A DNA stretch of 49,585 bases from Ornatilinea sp. (GCA_018433975.1 JAHDQE010000010.1:1-49585), one strand, 5' to 3'; shown: positions 23,303-32,315, counted from the first letter of the stretch. Notes: generated by a model not told the origin, from the letters alone. Translations and numbers: made by a program.

Positions 23303-23824
23303 ATGTCTGAATCTGAAATTATGACAGAAAAATACTGTTTTGCTTTAATGGGTAACCCGAATTGCGGGAAGACCACTATTTTTAATCAAATCACGGGAAT
23401 GCACCAGCATGTGGGGAATTGGCCTGGAAAAACTGTAGAGAAGAAAGAGGGCTATGCCCAACATAAAGGTGTTGACCTGGAGATTGTTGATTTGCCCGGC
23501 ACATATAGCCTTACAGCTTTTTCAATGGAAGAAGTTATTTCAAGAGATTTCATTCTTGATAATCACCCTGATGTAATTATTGCAGTGGTGGATTCTTGTA
23601 ACCTTGAACGAAATTTGTACCTCACAGTGCAAATCCTTGAATTAGGTGTGCCCCTTGTGTTGGTATTAAATATGACGGATGTCGCCGAGTCCAAAGGTTT
23701 AAAAATTGATACGGATTCACTCAGTAAGGCTCTCCAATCACCCGTTGTGAAAACGACTGCCAGTTCCGCACAGGGTATTACGGATCTTTTAGACACGGCC
23801 ATTAATTTGGCCAGGAATTTATAA
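23303..23824 (+). CDS. feoB: FeoB G-domain as a separate protein (N-terminal half of a split FeoB)
   Basis: A 173-residue GTPase. G1 GNPNCGKT is at 17-24, the switch I HVGNWPGKTVEKKEG at about 36-50, G3 DLPGTYSLTA at 63-72, G4 NMTD at 123-126 and a G5-like ASSAQG near 153. This is the complete cytosolic G-domain of FeoB, ending in TAA at 23822-23824. The remaining FeoB sequence begins two bases later in another frame with its own ATG. The two products add to 754 residues, the normal length of one FeoB. AGGA just before the ATG is close; Met7 is an alternative start. Confidence 0.92.
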   Translation: MSESEIMTEKYCFALMGNPNCGKTTIFNQITGMHQHVGNWPGKTVEKKEGYAQHKGVDLEIVDLPGTYSLTAFSMEEVISRDFILDNHPDVIIAVVDSCNLERNLYLTVQILELGVPLVLVLNMTDVAESKGLKIDTDSLSKALQSPVVKTTASSAQGITDLLDTAINLARNL

Positions 23825-23826
23825 AT

Positions 23827-25572
23827 ATGTCCCAACATGACCTTGCTTATACGCGCCGCCAGGGATTTGCTGTTGATTATGGAAGAGAAATTGAAGAAGA
23901 AATTGTCAGACTCCAGATGCAAATTGATCAATACCCTGCGATTGCACAGAAATATCCTGCACGTTGGTTAGCCATCAAAATATTGGAGCAGGACGAAGAT
24001 ATCTACGAGAAACTTTCTCGCGTTCCTGATGGCGAAAAATTGATGTCATTTGCTAAAACCAGTCTGGATCATCTCACGGAAATTTTTGGGGATGATGTTG
24101 ACACCATCATTGCAGACCGCCGCTATGGCTGGATCAATGGGCTTGTTAAAGAGTTTGTGAAAAAAACCAAACCCAACCGGATTAACATCTCTGATCAAAT
24201 CGACAAGGTTGCAACCAACCAATTCCTTGGTATCCCCCTCTTCTTGGCTTTAATGTGGGTTGTTTTCAAATTTACTACGGATGTGGCAGCCCCATATCTC
24301 AACTGGATTGAAGATATCATAAACGGTCCCATTACAAACTGGGTTATCAGCCTGCTTTATCTGATGGGATTGGAGAATACATGGCTTGAATCTCTGATTG
24401 TAGATGGGATTATTGCCGGCGTAGGCGGTGTATTGGTTTTTATTCCGGTATTCATTGCTCTGTATATGGCTTTGGCTTTTTTGGAGGACTCTGGTTATAT
24501 GGCGCGCGGCGCATTTGTAATGGATCGCGTAATGCACTTAGTGGGACTGCACGGAAAAAGTTTTGTTCCTTTGGTAGTTGGTTTTGGGTGTACGGTTCCT
24601 GCACTTTATGCTACACGCACTTTGGAAAACCCCAAAGATCGGATTCTGACAGGACTGCTCGTTCCATTTATGAGTTGTGGAGCAAGGCTTCCGGTTTATG
24701 TGCTATTTGCCTCCATCTTTTTCCCGGAAAATGCTGGGATGGTAGTTTTTTGGATGTATGTCATCGGAATCTTGGTTGCTCTTCTGATAGGTCTGATTCT
24801 CCGAAAAACGATTTTTAAAACAAAAGAAGTTTTTCCGTTTGTCATGGAACTACCGCCCTACCGTATGCCGACTTTTAAAAGCATTTGGATTCATACCTGG
24901 GAAAGGACCTCTTCTTTTATCCATAAAGCCTGGACCGTGATATTAGTGGCAAGTATTCTGGTATGGTTCCTTTTAGCTATTCCTGTTGGTGGGATGGGGT
25001 CTTTTGGAAACACTTCTGCGAAATACAGCGTGTTTGGTAAAATTTCCACCATCATTTCCCCCGTTTTTAGTCCTCTTGGGTTTGGTGATTGGGAGGCAAG
25101 CGGATCATTAATTGCCGGAATCTCGGGCAAAGAGATCATCGTCAGTACACTCACCCAGGTTTATGGATTAGAGGAGTCCGTACAGGCAGAAACCACTGCC
25201 GCACCTTCCTTTGCAGAGGATCTTAAATTTATTATCACCTCTTTTGGGAATGCAACTCTGGACACAGTAAAAGAAATTCCTTCAATTATTGGGATTAATC
25301 TGTTTGGTCGGGGAGACCAACCGGCAGAGGCAGATCTTATGCAGGCTGTCCAAACCAATTTCAACGCATCCAGCAGCGGGCATGGTAAACTGGCCGGGTT
25401 TGCTTTTATGTTGTTTGTTCTTCTTTATACGCCGTGTATTGTTTCTCTTAGTGTTGAATATCAGGAGCTTGGAGCTAAATGGATGTGGTTTTCCATCTTG
25501 GGACAATTTATGATTGCGTGGTTGATTAGCTTCATGGTTTTTCAGGCCGGCGTTTTTTTGGGGATCGGATAA
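23827..25572 (+). CDS. feoB: FeoB membrane domain as a separate protein (C-terminal part of a split FeoB)
   Basis: A 581-residue ferrous iron permease lacking the G-domain. Residues 1-125 match the helical GDI spacer that normally follows the G-domain (YGREIEEEI, RWLAIKILEQDE). The membrane part starts near 138 with the FLGIPLFLALMWVVF motif and continues with about eight helices. The two Gate motifs are FVPLVVGFGCTVPALYATRTL and LVPFMSCGARLPVYVLF, with the conserved cysteines that line the iron path. The break thus lies exactly between G-domain and GDI domain. The neat gene junction (TAA, two bases, ATG) suggests a natural split rather than a sequencing frameshift. Confidence 0.92.
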   Translation: MSQHDLAYTRRQGFAVDYGREIEEEIVRLQMQIDQYPAIAQKYPARWLAIKILEQDEDIYEKLSRVPDGEKLMSFAKTSLDHLTEIFGDDVDTIIADRRYGWINGLVKEFVKKTKPNRINISDQIDKVATNQFLGIPLFLALMWVVFKFTTDVAAPYLNWIEDIINGPITNWVISLLYLMGLENTWLESLIVDGIIAGVGGVLVFIPVFIALYMALAFLEDSGYMARGAFVMDRVMHLVGLHGKSFVPLVVGFGCTVPALYATRTLENPKDRILTGLLVPFMSCGARLPVYVLFASIFFPENAGMVVFWMYVIGILVALLIGLILRKTIFKTKEVFPFVMELPPYRMPTFKSIWIHTWERTSSFIHKAWTVILVASILVWFLLAIPVGGMGSFGNTSAKYSVFGKISTIISPVFSPLGFGDWEASGSLIAGISGKEIIVSTLTQVYGLEESVQAETTAAPSFAEDLKFIITSFGNATLDTVKEIPSIIGINLFGRGDQPAEADLMQAVQTNFNASSSGHGKLAGFAFMLFVLLYTPCIVSLSVEYQELGAKWMWFSILGQFMIAWLISFMVFQAGVFLGIG

Positions 25573-25587
25573 AGGGTTAGGCAAAAT

Positions 25588-25839
25588 ATGTTACAGAATA
25601 TCTTGAAAGAAATTAATGCTTCTAAAACAGCAGTGAGTATTTCGGAATTGAGTTCAAAACTTGGCATTGAAGAAAATGCTCTTGAAGGCATGATCATGCA
25701 GTTGGTTAGAATGGGCAAATTAAAAGTGGATGATTATACGGATTTGGGAAGATGTGCTATTTCAAATTGCTCAAACCATCAATGCTCCTCTTGCGGTCAA
25801 TCCAGTTTAAAGATTCGGACCTTTTCCATAAGATCTTAA
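25588..25839 (+). CDS. feoC: FeoC-like winged-helix protein with four cysteines
   Basis: An 83-residue protein whose first 50 residues form a winged-helix pattern (ILKEINASKTAVSISELSSKLGIEENALEGMIMQLVRMGKL, quoted here only as positions 5-45). The tail has Cys56, Cys61, Cys66 and Cys69, a spacing suited to an iron-sulfur cluster. This is the FeoC architecture. It follows feoB by 15 bases and ends the operon. FeoC is thought to stabilise FeoB or sense redox state. Confidence 0.87.
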   Translation: MLQNILKEINASKTAVSISELSSKLGIEENALEGMIMQLVRMGKLKVDDYTDLGRCAISNCSNHQCSSCGQSSLKIRTFSIRS

Positions 25840-26019
25840 TTGTGCTGGCGCTTGGTTTGATCTGCTGTCCTCCGGTTTGAAGTACTCAGATCCGGATAAA
25901 AATATCCCTGTTTTCGCGTTTTGCAGAATTTTCCGTATAGAACATCCTGTATTTGTGAATATTTGATGAAGATGTGATACAGAATCCGTGAAAATGGAAT
26001 AAATTCTTCCCAATACAGC

Positions 26020-26025
26020 TATAAT
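26020..26025 (+). promoter_or_regulatory. -10 element placing the response-regulator transcript start at its ATG
   Basis: An exact TATAAT ends seven bases before the ATG at 26033, so transcription would begin at or next to the start codon. No Shine-Dalgarno sequence is present between them. The -35 region has no clear hexamer. This suggests leaderless translation. Confidence 0.55.
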
Positions 26026-26032
26026 TTATCTT

Positions 26033-26713
26033 ATGACAACAATATTGATTATTGAAGATGAAGTCGAATTAACCAAAGTCCTTCGTTCTTATCTTGAACG
26101 TGCAAACTATCAGGTGATCTCAGCAGCCCGGGGAGATACAGGTTTAACTTCTTGGGAGAATTCTCATCCGGATCTGGTATTGCTTGATCTCAATCTGCCC
26201 GGAATGGATGGTCTGGATGTGGCCCGAAATATTCGCCACAAAGATGACACGCCAATCATTATGCTCACTGCTCGTATTGAAGAAATTGATCGTCTGATTG
26301 GGCTTGAGTTAGGTGCGGATGATTATATTTCAAAGCCTTTCTCTCCACGCGAAGTTGTTGCCCGTGTGAAAGCAGTCCTGAGGAGAGCCAACCCTTCACG
26401 GGAAAGCCCGGAAATAGTTCGGGCAATGGATTTGGAAATTGATTTAAATGCCCACACTGTAAAACGGGGGAAAACCACTTTTGACCTGACACCCACGGAG
26501 TTTTCCCTTTTGGTCGCGCTGGCCGAGTTCCCGGGACGTGTGTTCAGCCGGTTGCAATTGCTGGAAGTAGTACAGGGAACAGCATACGAAGGCTATGAAC
26601 GAACTATTGATGCCCATATCAAGAATTTGCGTGCGAAACTGGAAAAAAATCCCAAGAAGCCCCAGTATCTTGAAACAGTATTTGGAATTGGGTACCGCTT
26701 CAGAAAAGAGTAA
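26033..26713 (+). CDS. OmpR/PhoB-family response regulator
   Basis: A 226-residue two-component regulator. The receiver domain covers 1-115, with the acidic pocket at Glu8-Asp9, phosphoacceptor Asp52 (LLDLNLPGMDG), Thr in MLTAR and Lys in SKPFSP. The C-terminal winged helix (about 128-225) has the OmpR-type LTPTEFSLLVAL and RTIDAHIKNLRAKLE motifs. Its gene is eight bases before the histidine kinase gene, its likely partner. It lies just downstream of the feo operon. Target genes are not evident. Confidence 0.94.
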   Translation: MTTILIIEDEVELTKVLRSYLERANYQVISAARGDTGLTSWENSHPDLVLLDLNLPGMDGLDVARNIRHKDDTPIIMLTARIEEIDRLIGLELGADDYISKPFSPREVVARVKAVLRRANPSRESPEIVRAMDLEIDLNAHTVKRGKTTFDLTPTEFSLLVALAEFPGRVFSRLQLLEVVQGTAYEGYERTIDAHIKNLRAKLEKNPKKPQYLETVFGIGYRFRKE

Positions 26714-26721
26714 AATTTCCG

Positions 26722-28134
26722 ATGTCACTGCGAATGCGCTTGTTTATCGTTTTTTTGCTGATCATTATTGTGACGCTGGCATCCTTATCCATATTTATTC
26801 GTCAAAATACGCAGCGTGAAATAAGAAACTATGTGTTTCGCGGTGGACTAATTGGCGCAGAAAATTTGATAGCTTCTTTGGAAACTCATTATCAGGAGAC
26901 AGGCTCCTGGGATAATGTAAAAAGTGTCATCGCTTCGGATGTGGGGACAGGAAGAGGTGAAGGGAGCAAAGGCGGAAATCAAGGAGGAAGTTCGGGAATG
27001 GGGCCGGGCATGTCCGGGATGATGAACTTTCGGCTTGCAGACGTAAGCGGGAAGCTTGTTTATGATCCGCAAGCCACTGATCTTGGTGAAGTTCTTCCAA
27101 AATCAGAATATAGTCTGGGTTTACCAATTGAAGTTGGGGGTAAAACTGTGGGCTATCTTTTACCCGGCAGTGGGGCCTCATTTGCAGGTACAAACTTTGA
27201 AACGGAACTCCTTGAGAGATTAAACCGCGCTGCAATCAATTCGGCACTGATTTCAGGTGGACTGGCAATCCTTCTTGCCCTTATTCTGGGCTACACTTTT
27301 CTGAAACCTATTCAACAGCTTACGTATGCTGCCAACAATCTTGGCCAGGGAGATTTATCTCAACGAGTTCCGGTGCGTGGAAAAGACGAATTGGCGAATC
27401 TTGCCAATTCATTTAATCAAATGGCGACCATGCTTGAAAATTCAGAAACTGCTCGGTTGGAAATGACGGCAGATATTGCGCATGAACTTCGCACCCCCCT
27501 GGCTGTGCAACGGGCTAATCTGGAAGCGATTCAGGATGGTGTTTATCCTCTAACAGCAGAATCTCTATCCCCTATTGTTGAGCAGAACTATCATCTAACC
27601 CGTCTTGTCGAGGATCTTCGTACGTTGGCCCTGGCCGATTCGGGCGAATTGGAAATGCATTTTAGAAAAACGGATATCGTTGCTTTGGTTCGCAGTACAA
27701 TCCAACGGTTTGAGTCCCAGGCAGCCTTAAAACGGGTGCAGCTTCAATTTGACTCTGAATTGGATTCCTATACTTTAGAACTGGATCCGGACCGGATTAT
27801 TCAGATTTTCAATAATTTAATTCAAAATGCGCTGCGGTATACTCCGGCTAACGGAATGATTTTTGTAGGCATGAAACGTACAAATAATTGGCTTGAGATA
27901 ACCGTTCACGATTCTGGAAGTGGAATTCCTGAAGAGGCACTTCCTCACATTTTTGAACGATTCTATCGCGCAGAAAAGTCTCGTAGTAGAATGGAAGGCG
28001 GAACCGGGTTGGGGCTTGCGATTGCTGCCAAGATTGCCGAATCGCACCATGGGGAGATTGGTGGCGAAAATCATCCTGAAGGAGGTGCGGTATTTACGCT
28101 TAAACTGCCGCTTTCTTTTCAATCGCAAAGTTAA
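26722..28134 (+). CDS. Membrane sensor histidine kinase with Gly/Met-rich sensor insert
   Basis: A 470-residue kinase. Transmembrane helices lie at about 7-27 and 173-194 and enclose an extracytoplasmic sensor domain of about 145 residues. A HAMP domain follows (195-248, ending EN), then the H-box DIAHELRTPL with His254. The ATP-binding domain has the N-box (IFNNLIQNALRYTP), G1 (DSGSGIPEE), F-box (FERFYRAEKS) and G2 (GGTGLGLAIA). In the sensor domain residues 75-101 are almost only Gly, Ser and Met (about ten Gly, four Met). That insert is unusual and may bind metal or be a flexible linker. The stop overlaps the ATG of a longer form of the Nudix gene (TAATG). Confidence 0.93.
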   Translation: MSLRMRLFIVFLLIIIVTLASLSIFIRQNTQREIRNYVFRGGLIGAENLIASLETHYQETGSWDNVKSVIASDVGTGRGEGSKGGNQGGSSGMGPGMSGMMNFRLADVSGKLVYDPQATDLGEVLPKSEYSLGLPIEVGGKTVGYLLPGSGASFAGTNFETELLERLNRAAINSALISGGLAILLALILGYTFLKPIQQLTYAANNLGQGDLSQRVPVRGKDELANLANSFNQMATMLENSETARLEMTADIAHELRTPLAVQRANLEAIQDGVYPLTAESLSPIVEQNYHLTRLVEDLRTLALADSGELEMHFRKTDIVALVRSTIQRFESQAALKRVQLQFDSELDSYTLELDPDRIIQIFNNLIQNALRYTPANGMIFVGMKRTNNWLEITVHDSGSGIPEEALPHIFERFYRAEKSRSRMEGGTGLGLAIAAKIAESHHGEIGGENHPEGGAVFTLKLPLSFQSQS

Positions 28135-28160
28135 TGCCCTTAACGCAGTGGTCTAAAAAG

Positions 28161-28664
28161 ATGATAAACATTCCTTACACACTCTGCTTTCTAACCAGAA
28201 ATGATCACATTTTGATGTTAAAACGGAACAAATCTCCAAATAAAGGGCTTTGGAATGGCGTTGGCGGGCATATTCAGGATGGGGAAAGCCCATTAGCCTG
28301 TATTCGCCGCGAGATAAAAGAAGAAACAGGTTTTGTGGTTGAAGCACCTCGGTTTTGTGGTTTGCTAACATGGCAGGGCTTTGAGGTTCCACCCGGCGGT
28401 TTGTATATCTTTTCGGCACAAGCACCACAGGGGAATCCGATTGAGTGCACGGAAGGAATCCTTGCATGGAAATCCAAGGATTGGGTGTTTTCGTCTCCCG
28501 AGGTGGTTTCAAATATTCATGTTTTTGGGCCTAAAATTCTCCATTCCGATCCGCCTCCGCCGCAAATATTTCATTTTCAATATCAAGATGGGCAAATTAA
28601 GCATTTTAGAATGGATCCCTTCCCATCCGAAAATTTGAGCCGAGAGTCATTGGGGAATTATTAA
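28161..28664 (+). CDS. Nudix hydrolase (MutT/8-oxo-dGTP diphosphatase-like)
   Basis: A 167-residue hydrolase with the full Nudix box GHIQDGESPLACIRREIKEE-TG (G-x5-E-x7-R-E-x2-E-E-x-G) at about residues 36-58. The preceding LMLKRNKSPNKGLWNGVGG is typical of 8-oxo-dGTP-sanitising MutT proteins and related enzymes. I start at 28161 (MINIPYTLCFL), the usual N-terminus of the family. An in-frame ATG at 28134 overlaps the kinase stop codon (TAATG) and would add nine residues through translational coupling; both are possible. Located between the two-component system and the ferritin-like fusion gene, it fits an oxidative-stress theme. Confidence 0.87.
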   Translation: MINIPYTLCFLTRNDHILMLKRNKSPNKGLWNGVGGHIQDGESPLACIRREIKEETGFVVEAPRFCGLLTWQGFEVPPGGLYIFSAQAPQGNPIECTEGILAWKSKDWVFSSPEVVSNIHVFGPKILHSDPPPPQIFHFQYQDGQIKHFRMDPFPSENLSRESLGNY

Positions 28665-28692
28665 CGCTTTAAAAATTGAGAGGTTGACAATT

Positions 28693-29577
28693 ATGGAATC
28701 AAAAATTCTGGACGCAGATACTCGAAAGGCATTGTTATTTTTACAAGCAGATGAAATTAACAGCCATTACATGTATCAAAGGCTTGCTGAAACTGTGGGC
28801 AATGAAGAAAATAGTGCTGTTTTGAGACGAATTGCTTCTGAAGAGAAAAAACACTATGGGGTCTGGAAAAATTACACCCAAAAGGATGTTCGTCCAAACC
28901 AATTTAAGATCGCTCTCTATTATTGGATTTCAAAATTATTTGGCCTCACATTTGGAATCAAACTTATGGAAAGGGGCGAAGAGAAGGCACAGGAAGCTTA
29001 TAAAAAATTGTCGGGAAATTTCAGGGAGGTTGATGAAATTCTTCGCGATGAAGAAGAACACGAAAATGAACTCCTGGATATGTTAGATGAGGAATCGTTA
29101 CGTTATGCAGGTTCGGTAGTTTTAGGCCTGAACGATGCCCTAGTTGAACTGACAGGAGCCTTGGCGGGTTTGACTTTTGCCTTTCAGAATACAAAGGTAA
29201 TTGCGCTGGCCGGGCTGATTACAGGAATCTCCGCTTCTTTTTCAATGGCGGCGTCCGAATACCTTTCTCAAAAATCGGATGACGATGACAGGCAGTCTCC
29301 CATCAAGTCGTCCATTTATACCGGGATAGCGTATATTCTTACGGTGACATTGTTGGTACTTCCATACCTCCTTTTCAAGAATTTCATTGTCTGTCTGGCC
29401 TTCACAATATTAATTGCTATCCTGATTATTGCATTGTTCAATTTTTATATCTCGGTAGCAAAAGACTACAATTTCCGGCAGCGATTTCTTGAGATGTCTT
29501 TAATCAGCCTGGGTGTTGCGGCGTTTTCCTTTGGCGTTGGAGTTGTAATTCGCAATGTTTTTGGGGTTAGTATTTGA
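28693..29577 (+). CDS. Ferritin-like/VIT1 fusion protein, predicted membrane iron (or manganese) exporter
   Basis: A 294-residue fusion. Residues about 5-135 form a ferritin-like (rubrerythrin-type) four-helix diiron domain with the ligand patterns ADEINSHY, SEEKKHY and RDEEEHE. Residues about 140-294 are a VIT1/CCC1-type transporter with about five helices, including GLNDALVELTGALAGLT and MAASEYLSQKS, whose polar residues line the iron path in VIT1. The same order is found in MbfA-type proteins, which export iron and protect from peroxide. I start at the ATG at 28693, with GAGAGG nine bases upstream; a TTG three codons earlier has none. It complements the uptake system encoded 3 kb upstream. 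Confidence 0.9.
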   Translation: MESKILDADTRKALLFLQADEINSHYMYQRLAETVGNEENSAVLRRIASEEKKHYGVWKNYTQKDVRPNQFKIALYYWISKLFGLTFGIKLMERGEEKAQEAYKKLSGNFREVDEILRDEEEHENELLDMLDEESLRYAGSVVLGLNDALVELTGALAGLTFAFQNTKVIALAGLITGISASFSMAASEYLSQKSDDDDRQSPIKSSIYTGIAYILTVTLLVLPYLLFKNFIVCLAFTILIAILIIALFNFYISVAKDYNFRQRFLEMSLISLGVAAFSFGVGVVIRNVFGVSI

Positions 29578-29695
29578 TAAGAGCAAGTTTTGTTATTGCT
29601 TTTTAGCAAACCAGCCAATAATAGAAGAATGGCCAATGGGGTCTACTTTTCTGACCTGATAGATATTTTTGAACACAATGTAAAAGGAGTACACA

Positions 29696-30007
29696 GTGTC
29701 TATTCCTGATGATGCTAATCAATCGATTCTTGTGGTTTATGGCAGGGAAAGCTGTTCACAATCTCGGATGTTGCGCAATTTGTTGGATAAAGAGGCGGTT
29801 ATTTACGAGTGGCGTGATATTGTGCAGGGAGAAGAAAAGTATCAGGATGAATTGCGTGAATTGGCTGGCGGATATTTGTCTGTGCCAACCGTGGTTTTTC
29901 CTGACGGATCCATCTTGGTTGAACCCTGGCCCAGAGAGGTTTTTAAAAAACTTCGTACCCCGCCCGGTTTTTGGGAGAAGTTGGGTAACTTCTTTAAGAA
30001 GATGTAA
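29696..30007 (+). CDS. Glutaredoxin-like protein with CSQS active site
   Basis: A 103-residue thioredoxin-fold protein. VVYGRESCSQSRMLRNLL (13-30) has the redox motif Cys20-Ser-Gln-Ser23, a C-x-x-S (monothiol) form, and LSVPTVVFPDGSILVEP carries the cis-proline of glutaredoxins. The start is a GTG at 29696 with AAAGGAG six bases upstream. It may reduce glutathione-like mixed disulfides or carry iron-sulfur clusters as monothiol glutaredoxins do. The C-terminus is basic. It is last before a strong bidirectional terminator. Confidence 0.85.
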   Translation: MSIPDDANQSILVVYGRESCSQSRMLRNLLDKEAVIYEWRDIVQGEEKYQDELRELAGGYLSVPTVVFPDGSILVEPWPREVFKKLRTPPGFWEKLGNFFKKM

Positions 30008-30036
30008 ATATAGGACAGGGTTAACGGTAAATTAAG

Positions 30037-30078
30037 CAAAAAACCTACCAGTGAATCAACAGACTGGTAGGTTTTTTT
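30037..30078. terminator. Bidirectional Rho-independent terminator
   Basis: The arms AAACCTACCAGT (30041-30052) and ACTGGTAGGTTT (30063-30074) are perfectly complementary with a 10-base loop, flanked by A-run on the left and T-run to 30078 on the right. It serves the glutaredoxin-like gene (plus strand) and the rocD operon (minus strand), which converge here. Confidence 0.92.
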
Positions 30079-30092
30079 GAATATCATAGGGC

Positions 30093-31295
30093 TTACGGCA
30101 TGGTAAGGACTTCGGTGATCCTTTCAATTGCCCAATCGAGTGTTTCTTTGTCAATGATCAATGGCGGAGCGAACCGGATCACATTTTTGTGTGTTTCCTT
30201 GGCAAGAATACCCTTTTCCTGCAAAGCAACGCAGAATCTTCGGGCTCCGCCTGCTTCCGGTTTTAACACCACGCCTATTAACATCCCTTTGCCGCGAACG
30301 AGCTCCACATGCCGGCTTGGAATTTCGGCCAGACGTTCCTGAAAATATTCACCCAATTTAGCCGCATTTTCAATCAGATTTTCCTGAATCAGTACATTGA
30401 TTGCGGCGCGTGCTATTGCTGCCCCGAGTGGATTTCCGCCAAAGGTTGATCCGTGCTCCCCTGGCCGGATCAAACCAAGAACTTTTCGATCACCCAAAAC
30501 GGCAGAAACCGGATAAAATCCTCCGGAGAGAGCCTTACCTAAAATAATCAGATCCGGACGTACATTTTCGTGATCGCAGGCAAATAATTTGCCGGTCCGT
30601 CCTAAACCGCTTTGAATTTCATCGGCGATAAAAAGAACATTATTTTGGCGGCAAATTTCGGAAACTTGCTTTAAATAACCTTTGGGTGGAATGACAACGC
30701 CTGCTTCGCCCTGAATGGGTTCTATTAATACGGCTGCAGTGTTGGGGGTGATCGCGTTCTCGATTGCGGCTGCATCCCCGTACTTCACAATTACGAAACC
30801 CGGTGTAAAAGGTCCGAAATCTTCACGGTAAAAAGCTTCTGTTGAAAAAGACACGACAGAAATAGTCCGTCCGTGGAAATTTCCTTCGACAACGATGATT
30901 TCAGCTTGATGGCGTGGAACTTGTTTGGATTGATAAGCCCACTTTCGAGCAAGTTTTAGCGCGGTTTCAACGGCTTCCACACCGGAATTCATGGGTAAGA
31001 CCATTTCATACCCACTTAATTCAACCAATTCCTGATAGAGTTGAGGAAGCTGGTCGTTTCGAAAAGCCCGGGAGGTCAGCGTAAGTTTTTTCATCTGCTC
31101 TTGAGCAGCCGCAAGGATCTTTGGATGAACATGGCCTTGGTTTAAAGCCGAATATGCACTCAAACAATCTAAATAGCGCTTTCCCTCAACATCAAAAACC
31201 CAGACCCCTTCTCCTCTTTCAATGACAACATCCAGAGGTTGGTAGTTGTGTGCGCCATATTTTTCTTCGAGAGCAATGTATTCCTCGGATTTCAT
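30093..31295 (-). CDS. rocD: Ornithine aminotransferase
   Basis: A 400-residue class III PLP aminotransferase that transfers the delta-amino group of ornithine to 2-oxoglutarate, giving glutamate semialdehyde. The diagnostic regions are [18 protein letters not shown] (substrate side), [18 protein letters not shown] (PLP phosphate), [14 protein letters not shown] (Asp of the cofactor pocket) and [17 protein letters not shown] with the Schiff-base Lys. The specific [10 protein letters not shown] signature favours ornithine over acetylornithine aminotransferase. The ATG overlaps the stop of the carbamoyltransferase gene by four bases, so the two enzymes acting on ornithine are translationally coupled. 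Confidence 0.92.
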   Translation of the reverse strand: MKSEEYIALEEKYGAHNYQPLDVVIERGEGVWVFDVEGKRYLDCLSAYSALNQGHVHPKILAAAQEQMKKLTLTSRAFRNDQLPQLYQELVELSGYEMVLPMNSGVEAVETALKLARKWAYQSKQVPRHQAEIIVVEGNFHGRTISVVSFSTEAFYREDFGPFTPGFVIVKYGDAAAIENAITPNTAAVLIEPIQGEAGVVIPPKGYLKQVSEICRQNNVLFIADEIQSGLGRTGKLFACDHENVRPDLIILGKALSGGFYPVSAVLGDRKVLGLIRPGEHGSTFGGNPLGAAIARAAINVLIQENLIENAAKLGEYFQERLAEIPSRHVELVRGKGMLIGVVLKPEAGGARRFCVALQEKGILAKETHKNVIRFAPPLIIDKETLDWAIERITEVLTMP

Positions 31296-32224
31296 CCCTT
31301 TTGGTCTCCCAAAACATGTACCAGAATTGCCTTTTGAGCGTGCATTCGATTGTGTGCCTGTGGGAAAAGTCTTGAATGTGGCCCATCGGCGACTTCATCG
31401 GTAATCTCCTGTCCCCGGTGCGCCGGAAGACAATGCATTACAATGGCATGTTTATTGGCTTCTGCCACAAGGCTGGCATTTACCTGGTACGTTTGGAACA
31501 CTTTTTCCCGAATTTGAGCTTCTTCTTCCTGTCCCATGCTGGTCCAGGTGTCGGTGTAAAGGACGTCTGCTTCATTTACGGCTTCATGTACATCCCGCAG
31601 GGTATTAATTTTGCTGCCGCTTTTCTCCGCAAATTTTCTGGCGTCTGCGAGGACGTTCTCAGGGAGATCATATCCGCCTGGAGAAGCAATGGTAAAGTTT
31701 GCACCCAGTTTTGCGCAGGAAAATAGCATAGATACGGCTACGTTATTCCCATCTCCGATAAAAGTCACGTTGACATCTTTCATGGTTCCAAATTCTTCAA
31801 GGATGGTCAGTGTGTCGGCCATCCCCTGGCAGGGGTGATTGTAGTCACTCAAACCATTGATAACGGGAATATCAGCCCATTTTGCCAGTTCGAGGATGTG
31901 TTCATGCTCAAAAACACGGGCCATGATAACTTCTACATAACCGGAAAGGACACGCGCCACATCGGCAATGGATTCCCGCTTTCCAAGCCCAATTTCTGCC
32001 GGAGAAAGATATAAAGCGTCTCCTCCTAAATGGCGCATTGCCATATCAAAACTGACTCTCGTCCTGAGGCTGGGTTTTTGAAAGATCATGGCCAAAACTT
32101 TGTCTTTAAGAATCGGCGCATTTCCTCCCAATTTCCATTCTTTCTTCAGAGATACTGCAAGGTTGAGGATATCCTGTAATTCTTCAGGTGAATGATCTGA
32201 AATAGCAATAAAATCCTTTTTCAT
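31292..32224 (-). CDS. argF: Ornithine carbamoyltransferase
   Basis: A 310-residue transferase that joins carbamoyl phosphate and ornithine to citrulline (or runs the reverse in catabolism). Carbamoyl-phosphate binding motif SLRTRVSFD (about 53-61; Thr is commonly replaced by Leu), HPCQ near 138, ornithine loop DTWTSMGQE and the HCLPAHRG motif are all present. The gene is coupled to rocD, giving an ornithine branch point. AAGGA precedes the ATG. The terminator-like hairpin at 32264-32301 lies only about 40 bases upstream, leaving little space for a separate promoter, so read-through or attenuation is likely. No carbamate kinase or arginine deiminase is in the window. Confidence 0.93.
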   Translation of the reverse strand: MKKDFIAISDHSPEELQDILNLAVSLKKEWKLGGNAPILKDKVLAMIFQKPSLRTRVSFDMAMRHLGGDALYLSPAEIGLGKRESIADVARVLSGYVEVIMARVFEHEHILELAKWADIPVINGLSDYNHPCQGMADTLTILEEFGTMKDVNVTFIGDGNNVAVSMLFSCAKLGANFTIASPGGYDLPENVLADARKFAEKSGSKINTLRDVHEAVNEADVLYTDTWTSMGQEEEAQIREKVFQTYQVNASLVAEANKHAIVMHCLPAHRGQEITDEVADGPHSRLFPQAHNRMHAQKAILVHVLGDQKG

Positions 32225-32263
32225 CTTTTTTTCCTTCCAATAGACAAACTTGTTGAGTTTTCA

Positions 32264-32301
32264 AAATTGCTCAGGGGAAATTTCAAGGCCCTGAGCAATT
32301 T
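32264..32301 (-). terminator. Terminator or attenuator between the P-loop gene and argF
   Basis: A perfect 13-bp stem (32264-32276 with 32289-32301) around a 12-base loop; on the minus strand it ends in four to five Ts. It follows the P-loop gene by 15 bases and precedes the argF ATG by 40 bases, so it may end the upstream transcript or modulate flow into argF-rocD. Confidence 0.8.
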
Positions 32302-32315
32302 AGTTTATCAGAAAT

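Noticed and set aside
29582..29604. AGCAA/TTGCT hairpin with TTTT after the VIT1 fusion gene
   Set aside because: Only five base pairs; too weak to call a terminator.
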